The notes: generated from the sequence alone by a model not told the origin. 64,000 bases of DNA from VBDM01 sp035519135 (GCA_035519135.1 DATIWX010000097.1:13902-77901), one strand, 5' to 3'; counted from the stretch's first letter, positions 32,915 through 42,262 are shown. Numbers and translations are program-made.

Positions 32915-34389
32915 CCCGGAACGCGATCGCCGCAGCCGTCGTCTTGCTCGCCGCCTGCGCGGTCGGTCCCGATTACCGCGCCCCCGAAGCGCCCGCCACA
33001 AGCGCCTACACGGAGACGCGGCAGCCTGAGCGCACCGAGTCGGCGCCGGTGCAAGGCGGGGACGCGCAGCGCTTTGAAGTCGGAGCGAAGATCGCCGCGG
33101 ACTGGTGGACGGTCTTCGGCTCACCCGACCTCGACGTTCTCATCCGGACGGCGGTTGCCGGCCAGCCGACGCTGGCGGCGGCGAAGGCCGCCCTACGCCA
33201 GGCCGAGGAGAACGTTAACGCGCAGTATGCGGTGCTCTATCCGAGCGTGGACGCGAGCCTTTCGGCCAGGCGCCAGCGGATCTCCGGAGCGTCATTCGGC
33301 AACCCGTCGATTCCGCCGACCACGTTCAACCTCTACAACGCATCGGTGAACGTCAGCTACCAGATCGACGTGGCCGGAGGCGCGCGGCGCGAGCTCGAGG
33401 CGCTCGAGGCGGGAGTCGACTTCCAGCGCCTCCAGGTCGAAGCGGCCTATCTGTCCCTCACCGCGAACGTCGTCACCACCGCGTTTCGCGAGGCCTCGCT
33501 GCGCGAGCAGATCCGCGCAACGCGCGAGATCTCGCAGGCGCAGGACAGCCAGCTCGAGCTCGCGGAGAAGCAGTTCAAGCTCGGCGCCATCTCCGGCTCC
33601 GACCTGCTCGGCCAGCGCGCGCAAGCGGCACAGACCCGCGCGACGCTTCCTCCTCTGGAGAAGGCGCTCGGCCAGACCCGCAACCAGCTCGCGGTCCTGA
33701 TCGGCAAGCTCCCGGCCGACGCCAAGCTGCCCGAGCTCGACTTCAGCAATTTCCGCCTGCCCCAGCAGCTGCCGCTCAGCGTTCCCTCTGATCTGCTGCG
33801 GCAGCGGCCCGACGTCCGCCAGGCCGAGGCGGTCCTGCGGCAGACCAACGCCCGGATCGGAGTAGCGGAGGCGCTCATGTTCCCTCAGGTGACGCTGACG
33901 GGAAGCTACGGGACCGCCGCGCTGAGCAGCGGAGACCTTTTCAACCCCGGCACCCAGCTCTGGAATATCGGCGCGAACCTGCTCCAACCGATCTTCCACG
34001 CGGGGCAGCTCGCGGCGCAGAAGCGCGGCGCCGAAGCGGCCTACGATCAGGCTTTCGCCCAGTATCAACTGACCCTTCTCACTGCCTTCCAGGACGTCGC
34101 CGATGTCCTGCTCGCACTCGAGCACGATGCCAGGACGCTCAAGGCCCAGGCCGAAGCCGAGGCGGCGTCGCGCGAAAGCCTCGAGGTCACGCGGCAGCAG
34201 CTCAAATTCGGCGCGGCGAGCTATGTGGCGCTGTTCAACGCGCAGCGGCAGTACTCGCTCGCGAAAGCCGCGCTGGTGCAGGCGCAGGCGGCGCGCTACG
34301 CGGACACGGCTGCGCTGTATCAGGCGCTGGGCGGCGGTTGGTGGAATCGCGAGCAGGCGGGTTCGGCGCAGGCGGCGCGGGCCGATTGA
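32911..34389 (+). CDS. NodT/OprM-type outer-membrane efflux lipoprotein
   Basis: 492 residues. A lipoprotein signal with lipobox LAAC (Cys17) is followed by the family start VGPDYRAPEAP. Two TolC-type repeats follow, with WWTVFGSPDLDVLI, ASLREQIRATREISQAQ, the repeat boundary RQRPDVRQAEAVLRQTNARI and a C-terminal FHAGQLAAQKRGAEAAYDQA. The protein forms the outer-membrane duct of an RND pump. It comes before the adaptor and pump genes, whereas in mexAB-oprM-like operons it comes last. Confidence 0.94.
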   Translation: MTRNAIAAAVVLLAACAVGPDYRAPEAPATSAYTETRQPERTESAPVQGGDAQRFEVGAKIAADWWTVFGSPDLDVLIRTAVAGQPTLAAAKAALRQAEENVNAQYAVLYPSVDASLSARRQRISGASFGNPSIPPTTFNLYNASVNVSYQIDVAGGARRELEALEAGVDFQRLQVEAAYLSLTANVVTTAFREASLREQIRATREISQAQDSQLELAEKQFKLGAISGSDLLGQRAQAAQTRATLPPLEKALGQTRNQLAVLIGKLPADAKLPELDFSNFRLPQQLPLSVPSDLLRQRPDVRQAEAVLRQTNARIGVAEALMFPQVTLTGSYGTAALSSGDLFNPGTQLWNIGANLLQPIFHAGQLAAQKRGAEAAYDQAFAQYQLTLLTAFQDVADVLLALEHDARTLKAQAEAEAASRESLEVTRQQLKFGAASYVALFNAQRQYSLAKAALVQAQAARYADTAALYQALGGGWWNREQAGSAQAARAD

Positions 34390-34421
34390 GCGGCCAGGAA
34401 AGAATTCAAGGAGTCGCATTC

Positions 34422-35549
34422 ATGACCAAACGCATGATCATCATGCTGGCAATTGTCGGTGTGCTCTTCGGCGGGCTGTTCGGCTTCAAGGCCTTCTTGG
34501 GGAGCGTGATACGCAAGAGCATTGCCGCCCAGGGCATCCCGCCGCAGACCGTATCGACGGCCAAGGCGCAGTTCACCGAATGGCAGGGCGAGTTTCAGGC
34601 GGTCGGCACGTTGCGCGCGGTGCGCGGCGCCGACCTCGCAGCGGAACTGCCGGGGCTCATCACCGCGATCCACTTTCAATCCGGCCAGGAGGTCGCGGAA
34701 GGCGCGCCGCTGGTCCAGCTGAACAACGAATCGGACGTCGCGAGGTTGCAGTCGCTCATGGCGGCGGTCGAGCTCGCCGAGGCGAACTACGACCGCGACC
34801 AGAAGCAACTGGCGATCCAGGCCGTCAGCCAGGCCGTCGTCGACGCCGATGCTGCCACACTGAAGAGCGCGAAGGCGCAGGTCGCCGAGCAACGGGCGCT
34901 CGTCGCCAAGAAGCTGGTGCGCGCGCCCTTCGCCGGGCGGCTGGGGATCCGCGCAGTGGACGTCGGGCAATACGTCAATGCAGGCACGAAGCTGGTGACG
35001 CTCCAGGCACTCGACCCGGTATACGTCGATTTCTACGCGCCGCAGAAATCCCTCGGCCGGATCGCGCTAGGGCAGAAAGTCGTTCTGAAAACCGACGCGT
35101 TCCAGGGTCAGCAGTTTGCCGGGGAGGTGAGCTCGATCGACCCCAAGGTGGATCCAGCGACTCGCAACGTGCAGGTGCGCGCCACCGTGCGCAACCCGAA
35201 GCGCAGCCTGCTGCCCGGAATGTTCGCCACCGTCGTGATCGCCTCGGGCGGACCGCAGCGCTTCCTCACGCTGCCGCAGACCGCGGTCTCCTACAATCCC
35301 TACGGGGACACCGTCTTCGTCGTGGAGGAGACCAAGGGGAAGGACGAGAAAGTCGCGCTCGTGGCGCAGCAGAAGTTCGTCACGACCGGCGAGGCGCGCG
35401 GTGATCAGGTCGCGATCCTCACCGGGATCAAGGAGGGGGACACGGTGGTGACGGCCGGGCAGATCAAGCTGCGTTCGGGGTTCCCGGTGACCGTCAACAA
35501 CGCGATCCAGCCGACGAACGACCGGGCACCGCAACCCAAGGACCAATAG
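34422..35549 (+). CDS. RND efflux periplasmic adaptor (membrane fusion protein)
   Basis: 375 residues with AAGGAG ten bases before the ATG. One N-terminal membrane anchor (about 5-25, MIIMLAIVGVLFGGLFGFK) is followed by the lipoyl half-motifs LPGLITAIHFQSGQEVAEGA and VRAPFAGRLGIRAVDVGQYV on either side of an alpha hairpin (about 105-165). The beta-barrel and membrane-proximal domains follow (VDPATRNVQVRATV, LLPGMFATVVI). It links the pump at 35559 to the outer-membrane duct. Confidence 0.95.
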   Translation: MTKRMIIMLAIVGVLFGGLFGFKAFLGSVIRKSIAAQGIPPQTVSTAKAQFTEWQGEFQAVGTLRAVRGADLAAELPGLITAIHFQSGQEVAEGAPLVQLNNESDVARLQSLMAAVELAEANYDRDQKQLAIQAVSQAVVDADAATLKSAKAQVAEQRALVAKKLVRAPFAGRLGIRAVDVGQYVNAGTKLVTLQALDPVYVDFYAPQKSLGRIALGQKVVLKTDAFQGQQFAGEVSSIDPKVDPATRNVQVRATVRNPKRSLLPGMFATVVIASGGPQRFLTLPQTAVSYNPYGDTVFVVEETKGKDEKVALVAQQKFVTTGEARGDQVAILTGIKEGDTVVTAGQIKLRSGFPVTVNNAIQPTNDRAPQPKDQ

Positions 35550-35558
35550 GGGGCCCGG

Positions 35559-38500
35559 ATGAGGAAGTTCACCGACATTTTCATTGAGCGGCCGGTTCTC
35601 GCAACGGTCGTGAGCCTGACGCTGCTGGTGCTCGGCTTGCGCTCGATCGGCCTGCTCCCGGTCCTGCAGTACCCGCGAACGCAGAACGCCGTGGTGACCG
35701 TGACCACGACCTATTTCGGCGCGGACCCGGCGCTGGTGGCCGGCTTCATCACCACGCCGCTCGAAAACTCCATCGCTCAGGCGAACGGCATCGATTTCAT
35801 GAGCTCGTCGAGTCGCCAGAGCGTGAGCACGATCACGGCCGCTCTCCGCCTCAACTACGACGTCGACAAGGCGCTTACGGAGATCAATACGAAGGTGAGC
35901 GCCGTTTTGAACCAGCTGCCACCGGGCTCGCAGCAGCCGGTGCTCACGGTGAAGGTGGGCCAGACCTTCGCGGCCATGTACGTCGGGTTTGCGAGCGACG
36001 TGCTCACGCCCAACAAGATCACCGACTACCTGATCCGTGTGGTCCAGCCGAAGCTGCAGGCGGTGGAGGGCGTTCAAACCGCCGAAATTCTTGGCGGCAA
36101 ACTCTTTGCGCTGCGGGCCTGGCTCGACCCGGACAAGCTTGCGGCCTACAACCTCACGGCGGCCGACGTGAGCGCGGCGCTCGCCGCCAACAACTTCCTT
36201 TCCGCGGTGGGCGCGACCAAGGGGCAGATGGTCCAGGTGAACCTCACCGCATCGACCGACGTCCGCACGGTCGAACAGTTCAGGAACCTCGTCGTCAGAC
36301 AGCAGGGCGGCGCCGTCATCCGGCTGAGCGATGTCGCCAACGTGACCCTCGGCGCCGAGGACTACGAGTCCGAAGTCGGCTTCGACGGCAAGAAGGCCGT
36401 CTACATCGGCATCAACGTTGCGCCCGCGGCGAACCTGCTCGACGTCATCGCGGGCGTGCGCAAAGTGTGGCCCGACATCCACTCGCAGCTGCCCCAGGGG
36501 CTGCAGGGCGAAATCGTCTACGACTCGACCAAGTTCGTGAACAGCGCAATCGAGGAAGTGATCTGGACGCTCGGCGAGGCCCTCATCATCGTGACCCTGG
36601 TGGTGTTCGCCTTTCTCGGCTCGGTGCGCTCGGTGCTCATACCCACGGTGGCGATCCCGCTTTCACTCGTCGGCACCTTCACGGTGATGTTCGCGCTCGG
36701 CTACTCCATCAACCTGCTGACCCTGCTGGCTCTGGTGCTGGCGATCGGCCTGGTGGTGGACGACGCGATCATCGTCGTCGAGAACGTCGAACGCCACCTC
36801 GAAGAGGGCATGAAGCCCATGCAGGCGGCCGTACTCGCGGCGCGCGAGCTCGCCAATCCCATTATCGCGATGACCGTCGTGCTCGTCGCCGTGTACGTGC
36901 CCATCGTGTTTCTCAGCGGGTTGACCGGAGCGCTGTTCACCGAGTTTGCCGTGACCCTCGTCGGTGCGGTGACAGTCTCGGCCGTGATCGCGCTCACGCT
37001 GTCGCCCATGATGTGCTCGAGATTGCTCAGGCCTCACGACCCGAACCAGAAGGGCTGGGATATGCGCCTGGTGCTATTCCTCGACAAGACGTTCGATGCG
37101 CTGCACCGCCGCTACGAGCACCTTCTCCACGGCACGCTCAACTGGGTGCCGGTGACCGCGGTGTTCTCCATGATTGTCCTTGGCAGCATCTATTTCCTGT
37201 GGGTGACCGCGAAGGACGAGCTCGCGCCGCCGGAAGACCAGGGCGTTCTCATCATGTCCGCACAGGCTGCGCCGAATTCGACGCTGCAGCAACGCCAGCT
37301 CTACACGCGCGAGGTTTACCAGACGTTCGTCAAGCACCCGGAGACCGATCACGTGTTCCAGCTCGACATTCCGGGACAGACGCTTGCCGGGATGGTGCTC
37401 AAGCCCTGGAACGAGCGTAAGGCGACCGCCGCGCGCCTGCTGCCTGGTGTCACGCAGGAGCTGGGGCAGATCGCGGGATTGCGCGCGGCCCTGTTCCAGC
37501 CGCCGCCGCTGCCGGGGGCCTTCGGCCTTCCGGTGCAGTTCGTCATCCAGACCACCGAGCCCTTCGAGAAGCTGAACGGCATAGCCTCCGCGTTTGCGCA
37601 GGAAGCGCAAAAAAGCGGAATGTTCTTCTTCATCGACAACGATCTTCGTTACGACCTTCCGCAGTCAACGGTGGTGATCGACCGGGAGCTGAGCGCGCAG
37701 CTCGGCCTCACGATGAAGGATGTCGGCGGAGCCCTGTCGTCGCTTCTGGGGGGTGGCTACGTCAACTACTTCAGCTTCTTCGACCGGGCCTACAAGGTGA
37801 TCCCGCAGATTCAACAGACGGACCGGCTCAACGCTGACCAGCTGAACAGCACCTATATCCGTACTCCGAGCGGCGAGGCGATCCCCCTTTCGACCGTGGT
37901 ACACATCACGACGAAGACGATCCCACAGTCACTCAACCGCTTCCAGCAGCAGAACGCGGCGACGATCTCCGGCGTCCCGTTCATCGGCGTGACCCAGGGA
38001 GATGCGATCGCATACATGCAGGACCTCGCGGCGCGCACGCTGCCGCAGGGTTATTCGGTCGACTATGCCGGGCCCTCGCGGCAGTACATCCAGGAATCGA
38101 GTGCTCTGCTGGTCACTTTCCTGTTCGCCCTGGTCGTCATATTTCTCGCGCTGGCGGCGCAGTTCGAGAGCTTCCGCGACCCGGTGATCATCCTGATCTC
38201 GGTGCCGATGTCGATCTGCGGCGCCCTCATCTTCGTCAATCTCTTCGGCACACTCGGAATCGGCGCGGTGAGCCTGAACATCTACACCAAGGTGGGGTTG
38301 GTGACGCTCATCGGGCTCATCAGCAAGCACGGGATCCTGATCGTCGAGTTCGCCAACAATCTTCAGAAACAGGGCCTGTCCAAACGCCAGGCGGTCGAGA
38401 AGGCGGCCGGCATCCGGCTGCGCCCGATCCTGATGACCACCGGGGCGATGGTACTCGGGGTCGTTCCGCTTCTCATCGCGAGCGGCGCGGGCGCGGTAAG

Positions 38501-38666
38501 CCGCTTCAACATGGGGCTGGTGATTGCGACCGGCGTCGCTGTCGGAACCCTGTTCACGCTCTTCGTCGTTCCTGCGATGTACCTGCTGCTCGCCGCGGAC
38601 CACTCGAAGCGATCCTCGGCCGAGGCACTGCCCGCGTCGGGCGGCCCGGCCGGCCAGCTGCACTAG
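35559..38666 (+). CDS. HAE1-type RND multidrug efflux pump
   Basis: 1035 residues, the AcrB/MexB family length. It begins FTDIFIERPVLATVVSL. The proton-relay pair is Asp401-Asp402 in IGLVVDDAIIVVENVERH, and the fourth-helix and tenth-helix regions are complete (SKHGILIVEFANNLQKQG near the C-terminal half). The two large periplasmic loops are present. It likely extrudes hydrophobic or phenolic compounds using the proton gradient. The substrate is unknown. The flavin monooxygenase gene begins 15 bases after it. Confidence 0.96.
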   Translation: MRKFTDIFIERPVLATVVSLTLLVLGLRSIGLLPVLQYPRTQNAVVTVTTTYFGADPALVAGFITTPLENSIAQANGIDFMSSSSRQSVSTITAALRLNYDVDKALTEINTKVSAVLNQLPPGSQQPVLTVKVGQTFAAMYVGFASDVLTPNKITDYLIRVVQPKLQAVEGVQTAEILGGKLFALRAWLDPDKLAAYNLTAADVSAALAANNFLSAVGATKGQMVQVNLTASTDVRTVEQFRNLVVRQQGGAVIRLSDVANVTLGAEDYESEVGFDGKKAVYIGINVAPAANLLDVIAGVRKVWPDIHSQLPQGLQGEIVYDSTKFVNSAIEEVIWTLGEALIIVTLVVFAFLGSVRSVLIPTVAIPLSLVGTFTVMFALGYSINLLTLLALVLAIGLVVDDAIIVVENVERHLEEGMKPMQAAVLAARELANPIIAMTVVLVAVYVPIVFLSGLTGALFTEFAVTLVGAVTVSAVIALTLSPMMCSRLLRPHDPNQKGWDMRLVLFLDKTFDALHRRYEHLLHGTLNWVPVTAVFSMIVLGSIYFLWVTAKDELAPPEDQGVLIMSAQAAPNSTLQQRQLYTREVYQTFVKHPETDHVFQLDIPGQTLAGMVLKPWNERKATAARLLPGVTQELGQIAGLRAALFQPPPLPGAFGLPVQFVIQTTEPFEKLNGIASAFAQEAQKSGMFFFIDNDLRYDLPQSTVVIDRELSAQLGLTMKDVGGALSSLLGGGYVNYFSFFDRAYKVIPQIQQTDRLNADQLNSTYIRTPSGEAIPLSTVVHITTKTIPQSLNRFQQQNAATISGVPFIGVTQGDAIAYMQDLAARTLPQGYSVDYAGPSRQYIQESSALLVTFLFALVVIFLALAAQFESFRDPVIILISVPMSICGALIFVNLFGTLGIGAVSLNIYTKVGLVTLIGLISKHGILIVEFANNLQKQGLSKRQAVEKAAGIRLRPILMTTGAMVLGVVPLLIASGAGAVSRFNMGLVIATGVAVGTLFTLFVVPAMYLLLAADHSKRSSAEALPASGGPAGQLH

Positions 38667-38681
38667 CGACCCTGCGCTCCG

Positions 38682-39890
38682 GTGGAGGCGCGGATCGGCA
38701 TCGTCGGCGCGGGGCCGGTCGGAGTCGTTGCGGCGCTTGCTTGCGCGAAGCGCGGGTTGGGCGTCGTGCTTTTCGAGGCGGAGCGCGAGATCGACCACAG
38801 CCCGCGCGCCGCGACCACGCATCCTTCGACGCTCGAGATGCTCGCCGGGCTCGGTCTCCTCGACGAGTTCCAGTCGGTCGGCCTGAAGGCCCGGTACTTC
38901 CAGTTCTGGGATGGCGTGTCCAGGACCCTCGTAGCGGAATTTGACCACCACGCGCTGCGCGACGAGACTCCGTATCCCTACGTCGTTCAGACCGAACAGC
39001 ACAAGCTCTCCGAAATCGCACTGCGGCGCCTCGCCTCCATGCCGGACGCGGAGGTGCGGCTCGGAACGGGCATCATCGGCGTGACACAGGACGAGAGGGG
39101 CGTGCGGCTGACGTCGAACGGGATCGCGGGGCCGGAGGAGCACGCATTCGACTACGTCATCGGTTGCGACGGGGGGCGCAGCACCGTGCGTAAATGCCTC
39201 GACGTCGAATTCGAGGGCTACACTTGGCCGGAGCGTTTTCTGGTGCTGACGACGCTGTTCGACTTCGCAGCGGCCCTCGGCTGCTGCCCGCGCAGCTACA
39301 TTTCGGACCCGGACGAGTGGACCAACCTGTTCAAGGTCATGGGCGACGACCTGAAAGGGCGCTGGCGCGCCGTCTTCCCTGCGAAGGAAAGCGAGACCGA
39401 CGAGGAAGCCTTCTCCGAGTCCGCGGTGCGCCGGAGGATGCTCAAGCTGTTCGAGGGGCATCCGATGGATCTGCTCGTCCACCGCAACATCTATCGGGTG
39501 CACCAGCGCGTGGCGAAGGCCTTCCGCGTGGGCCGCGTCTTCCTTGCCGGCGACGCCGCGCATGTCAACAATCCCGTGGGAGGGCTGGGCTTGAACTGCG
39601 GCATCCACGACGCGCTCGACGTCGCCGAGACCCTGCATCGGGTCGCGAGCGGCGAGGCGGGGGCGGAGCTGCTCGACCGCTACGAGCGCCGCCGGCGTCC
39701 GCTCAACATCGAATACGTGCAGCAACAGACCGTCGCTAACAAGAAACGGCTGGAGGAGCGGGACCCGAAGGTAAGGCAGGCGAATTTCGACGCGCTGCGG
39801 CGCACGGCGGCGGACCCGCGCCTCCACAAGGAGTTCCTGATGCGCACGTCTCTCATCGACAGCGTACGAAAGGCAGGGAAGATAGCCTGA
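38682..39890 (+). CDS. FAD-dependent aromatic-ring monooxygenase (PheA/MhpA-like)
   Basis: 402 residues from a GTG start. The three marks of group A flavoprotein hydroxylases are present: the N-terminal GIVGAGPVGVVAALACAKRG, the DG motif YVIGCDGGRSTVRKCL, and the second FAD motif VFLAGDAAHVNNPVGGLGLN. It lacks the C-terminal thioredoxin-like domain of MhpA. Relatives hydroxylate phenols or phenylpropionates, and TetX-type members inactivate antibiotics. It is the last gene of the tetR-efflux operon, so pump and oxygenase may deal with the same compound. Confidence 0.9.
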   Translation: MEARIGIVGAGPVGVVAALACAKRGLGVVLFEAEREIDHSPRAATTHPSTLEMLAGLGLLDEFQSVGLKARYFQFWDGVSRTLVAEFDHHALRDETPYPYVVQTEQHKLSEIALRRLASMPDAEVRLGTGIIGVTQDERGVRLTSNGIAGPEEHAFDYVIGCDGGRSTVRKCLDVEFEGYTWPERFLVLTTLFDFAAALGCCPRSYISDPDEWTNLFKVMGDDLKGRWRAVFPAKESETDEEAFSESAVRRRMLKLFEGHPMDLLVHRNIYRVHQRVAKAFRVGRVFLAGDAAHVNNPVGGLGLNCGIHDALDVAETLHRVASGEAGAELLDRYERRRRPLNIEYVQQQTVANKKRLEERDPKVRQANFDALRRTAADPRLHKEFLMRTSLIDSVRKAGKIA

Positions 39891-39892
39891 CG

Positions 39893-40549
39893 CTATCTCC
39901 CGCGCGGCGGCGGGCGGTGCTCGGCCAGGGCGCCCGCCTTGCGCTCCAGGGCGTCGCGCAGGCGGAGCGCGCGCGCCTGCTTCCTGGTGATGAGCGGACG
40001 GTGCCGCAGGTCGTCGAGCGTGGCGCCAACGTCCCAGCAGTTCTTCTCGCTGGTGACCCAGAGCTTGGGGTCGAAGCGCCGCAGATCGAAAGGCCCGGCG
40101 TAGCTCCTCAAAGTCTTCTGGTTGCGCTTGTTCGCGTACTCGTGCAGGTACGACATCGCCAGCTCGCGCAGGCTGCGGTACACGGGGTCGCGCCAGCGCA
40201 GCAGGGCTGGGTTGGTCTTCGAGATGGCGCCCCAGCAGCCGCCGCGGCGGAACAGCGCGACGACGTGGTCGTAGTCGCGCTCGGCGCGGAGGTCGAGGAG
40301 CAGCGGCGGTTCGCCGTGAACCCACAGAGCGCAGGCAGCGAGCATGGCGCCTTCGATGCAATGCGCGCGGCGCTGCCGCAGCACCTCGCGCACCGAGAGG
40401 CAGGTCTGGCCGCCGACCTCGAAATTGGCCGGCAGCTGGTTCAGGAAATCCTGGATCTTCTGTGGCGTGCCGAGGCGCTCGAGCACGGCGAACTCGGCCT
40501 TGCTGAGTCCCAAGTGCTCGCGGCGGGCAAAGCGCGGTCTCAAGCTCAA
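39893..40549 (-). CDS. Conserved protein with transglutaminase-like Cys-His pattern
   Basis: 218 residues, no signal peptide or membrane segment. A region at 60-115 has the spacing of a transglutaminase-like or papain-like fold: Cys64 in RAHCIEGAML at the start of a hydrophobic helix, then strand LLLDLRAERDYDHVVALF with His95, then CWGAISKTN with Asn113. The rest is helical and rich in Arg. The catalytic reading is inference from spacing only. It lies convergent to the flavin monooxygenase gene, two bases apart. Confidence 0.75.
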   Translation of the reverse strand: MSLRPRFARREHLGLSKAEFAVLERLGTPQKIQDFLNQLPANFEVGGQTCLSVREVLRQRRAHCIEGAMLAACALWVHGEPPLLLDLRAERDYDHVVALFRRGGCWGAISKTNPALLRWRDPVYRSLRELAMSYLHEYANKRNQKTLRSYAGPFDLRRFDPKLWVTSEKNCWDVGATLDDLRHRPLITRKQARALRLRDALERKAGALAEHRPPPRGR

Positions 40550-40653
40550 GTCTCCCGTGGTGGCCTCAAATGCCGTGGGCGCCCCATTCTAACGGGAGGT
40601 CCCGAAAAGACGCCGAGCCGAACGCGGTGAACGAATCCTGGTCTAAGCTAGCG

Positions 40654-40669
40654 CCGCCCGAACGGGCGG
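40654..40669. repeat. GC hairpin in the dsbB leader
   Basis: CCGCCCG, loop AA, CGGGCGG at 40654-40669, preceded by CTAAGCTAGC. The short loop suggests it forms only in RNA or extruded DNA. It could act as a terminator for leftward or rightward RNA, or be an incidental palindrome. The region 40550-40706 between the two genes holds nothing else I can name. Confidence 0.35.
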
Positions 40670-40706
40670 AAACCGACAAACCTAGCCGGTGTTAGGCTCT
40701 CGCTCC

Positions 40707-41204
40707 ATGGTCAAGCTCCTGTACTCCAGAAGGATAGGCAACCTCGCCGGCTTTCTCGCCTGCGCGGGTATGCTCGCCTTCGGCTACTACCTCGAGTTCG
40801 CCGTCGGGCTGGAGCCGTGCCCCCTCTGCATCCTCCAGCGCATCATGCTGCTCGCCACCGGCATAGCCTTCCTTCTCGCCGCCCTCCATCACCCGGCGCG
40901 CCGTGCGGGAGCGGGAATCTACGCCGGCGCGATTGCGCTGTGCGCGGCGGCGGGTGCCGGCGTCGCGGCCCGGCACACCTGGATCCAGCACCTTCCAGAA
41001 GACCAGAGGCCGGCCTGCGGCCCGAGCCTGGACTTCATGCTGTCGACTTTCGGGCCGGTCAAGTCGCTGGGGCGCATCCTGCGTGGATCCGGCGAGTGCG
41101 GCAAGGTCGACTGGACCTTCCTCTCCTTCAGCATTCCGGAATGGACGCTCGCAGTGTTCCTGGCGCTTGCGATCTGGGGCATCTTCCTCGCGATGCGCGA
41201 CTGA
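40707..41204 (+). CDS. dsbB: Disulfide bond formation protein DsbB
   Basis: 165 residues with four membrane helices. The first redox pair is Cys38-Pro-Leu-Cys41 (GLEPCPLCILQRIM), and the second loop has Cys104 (RPACGPSLDFM) and Cys131 (GSGECGKVDWTF). This matches the E. coli pattern of 41/44 and 104/130. DsbB reoxidises periplasmic DsbA and passes the electrons to quinone. The start at MVKLLYSRR is used; a GTG 18 bases upstream is possible. Confidence 0.95.
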   Translation: MVKLLYSRRIGNLAGFLACAGMLAFGYYLEFAVGLEPCPLCILQRIMLLATGIAFLLAALHHPARRAGAGIYAGAIALCAAAGAGVAARHTWIQHLPEDQRPACGPSLDFMLSTFGPVKSLGRILRGSGECGKVDWTFLSFSIPEWTLAVFLALAIWGIFLAMRD

Positions 41205-41435
41205 TCAGCCGGCCTTGTCGCGATAGGGGTTTTCCAGCTGCTGCACCAGGTTGGCGAGCACCTGCTTGAACTGGCGCTCGTCGCATCCCATCAGCACGGC
41301 GTCCTCGAGCGCGTCCTGGCAGAGTTGCTGGATTTCCTCGAGATTTTCGCGCAGGACTTTCAATTTCTCGACGCAGGAGACGACCTCGCCCGAGGGCGAG
41401 CGCCATACGGTTTCAGGCAGAGGGCGTGAGCTCAT
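41205..41435 (-). CDS. Small conserved protein at the end of the cys operon
   Basis: 76 residues. It is helical in prediction by eye (SCVEKLKVLRENLEEIQQL, CQDALEDAVLMGCDERQF, KQVLANLVQQLENPY), with three cysteines (in VVSCVEK, QQLCQDA and LMGCDER). There is no signal peptide. It lies 59 bases after cobA and its stop meets the dsbB stop back to back (TGATCA). I do not recognise a named family, though a short helical protein at this place is seen in other betaproteobacterial sulfur operons as I recall. A redox or accessory role is only a guess. Confidence 0.68.
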   Translation of the reverse strand: MSSRPLPETVWRSPSGEVVSCVEKLKVLRENLEEIQQLCQDALEDAVLMGCDERQFKQVLANLVQQLENPYRDKAG

Positions 41436-41494
41436 GGGCTGGCCTTCGAGAAGGTCTCGCGAGTCTGACCCGGGAGACCGGGGAGGGTTCCGCC

Positions 41495-42262
41495 TCAGGC
41501 CCGCCTGAGGAGTTCGTCGATCTCTTCGTCCAGTGCGGGACCGCGCCGCGCGAGCGCGGCCTTCAGCACTTCGCCGAAGAGGACGATGGCCGGGCCACTC
41601 CCCGTACGACGTGCGAGCTCGGGCAGGTTCGACAGGGATCCGAACAGCAAGCGGCGCTCCGGGAGGGAGGCGCTCTCGACCAGGGCAACCGGCGTGTCCG
41701 CGGCTTTGCCGCGCCGGATCAGCTCCGCGCTGATGGTCGGTGCCAGACCCGCGCCCATGTAGAGAACCGCGGTGTCGGCGGCGAGCACGCTCGCCGCCCA
41801 GTCGTTGCGGCGCTCGCCTTGGGCAGCCCTGGGCGTGACGAAGACGACTTGGCGGCTCAGGCCTCTTCGCGTGAGCGAGACGCCGAGCTCGGCGGCGGCG
41901 GCGGTCGCCGCGGTTACGCCGGGGACGATTTCGAAATCGACGCCGGCACGCCGCAGGGCGTCGATTTCCTCCTGCGCGCGGCCGAAGAGCATGGGATCGC
42001 CGCCCTTGAGGCGCACCACCACGGCGTGTCGGCGCGCCGCGTCGATCAGCCGCTTGTTGATGAACTGCTGCGCCGTCGACCGTCGGCCCGAGCGCTTGCC
42101 GACCGCGGTTTTCTCCGCACGTACGGCCAGGGCGAGCGTTTCGGGATGGACGAGGAAATCGTGGAAGACGACGTCGGCGCGCCCCAGGATCTCCGCAGCG
42201 CGCAGCGTCACGAGGTCCGGGGCGCCCGGACCGGCCCCGATGAGATAAACGCGTCCCGTCAT
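41495..42262 (-). CDS. cobA: Uroporphyrinogen-III C-methyltransferase (CobA/SUMT)
   Basis: 255 residues. Signatures are VYLIGAGPGAPDLVTLRAA, RLKGGDPMLFGRAQEE, EIVPGVTAATAAAAELGVSL and LYMGAGL. The enzyme makes precorrin-2, needed for the sirohaem of the sulfite reductase in the same operon. It is a stand-alone methyltransferase without the CysG dehydrogenase/ferrochelatase half, so those steps must be encoded elsewhere. It overlaps cysN by four bases (ATGA). Confidence 0.95.
   Translation of the reverse strand: MTGRVYLIGAGPGAPDLVTLRAAEILGRADVVFHDFLVHPETLALAVRAEKTAVGKRSGRRSTAQQFINKRLIDAARRHAVVVRLKGGDPMLFGRAQEEIDALRRAGVDFEIVPGVTAATAAAAELGVSLTRRGLSRQVVFVTPRAAQGERRNDWAASVLAADTAVLYMGAGLAPTISAELIRRGKAADTPVALVESASLPERRLLFGSLSNLPELARRTGSGPAIVLFGEVLKAALARRGPALDEEIDELLRRA

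Noticed and set aside
38682..39890. TetX-like antibiotic-inactivating enzyme
   Set aside because: The family of group A flavin hydroxylases is broad and this protein shows no TetX-specific feature that I can read.
35067..40361. Long antisense frames opposite the adaptor, the RND pump and the flavin monooxygenase
   Set aside because: The plus-strand genes have clear families. The antisense products are His/Arg/Glu-rich without domains.
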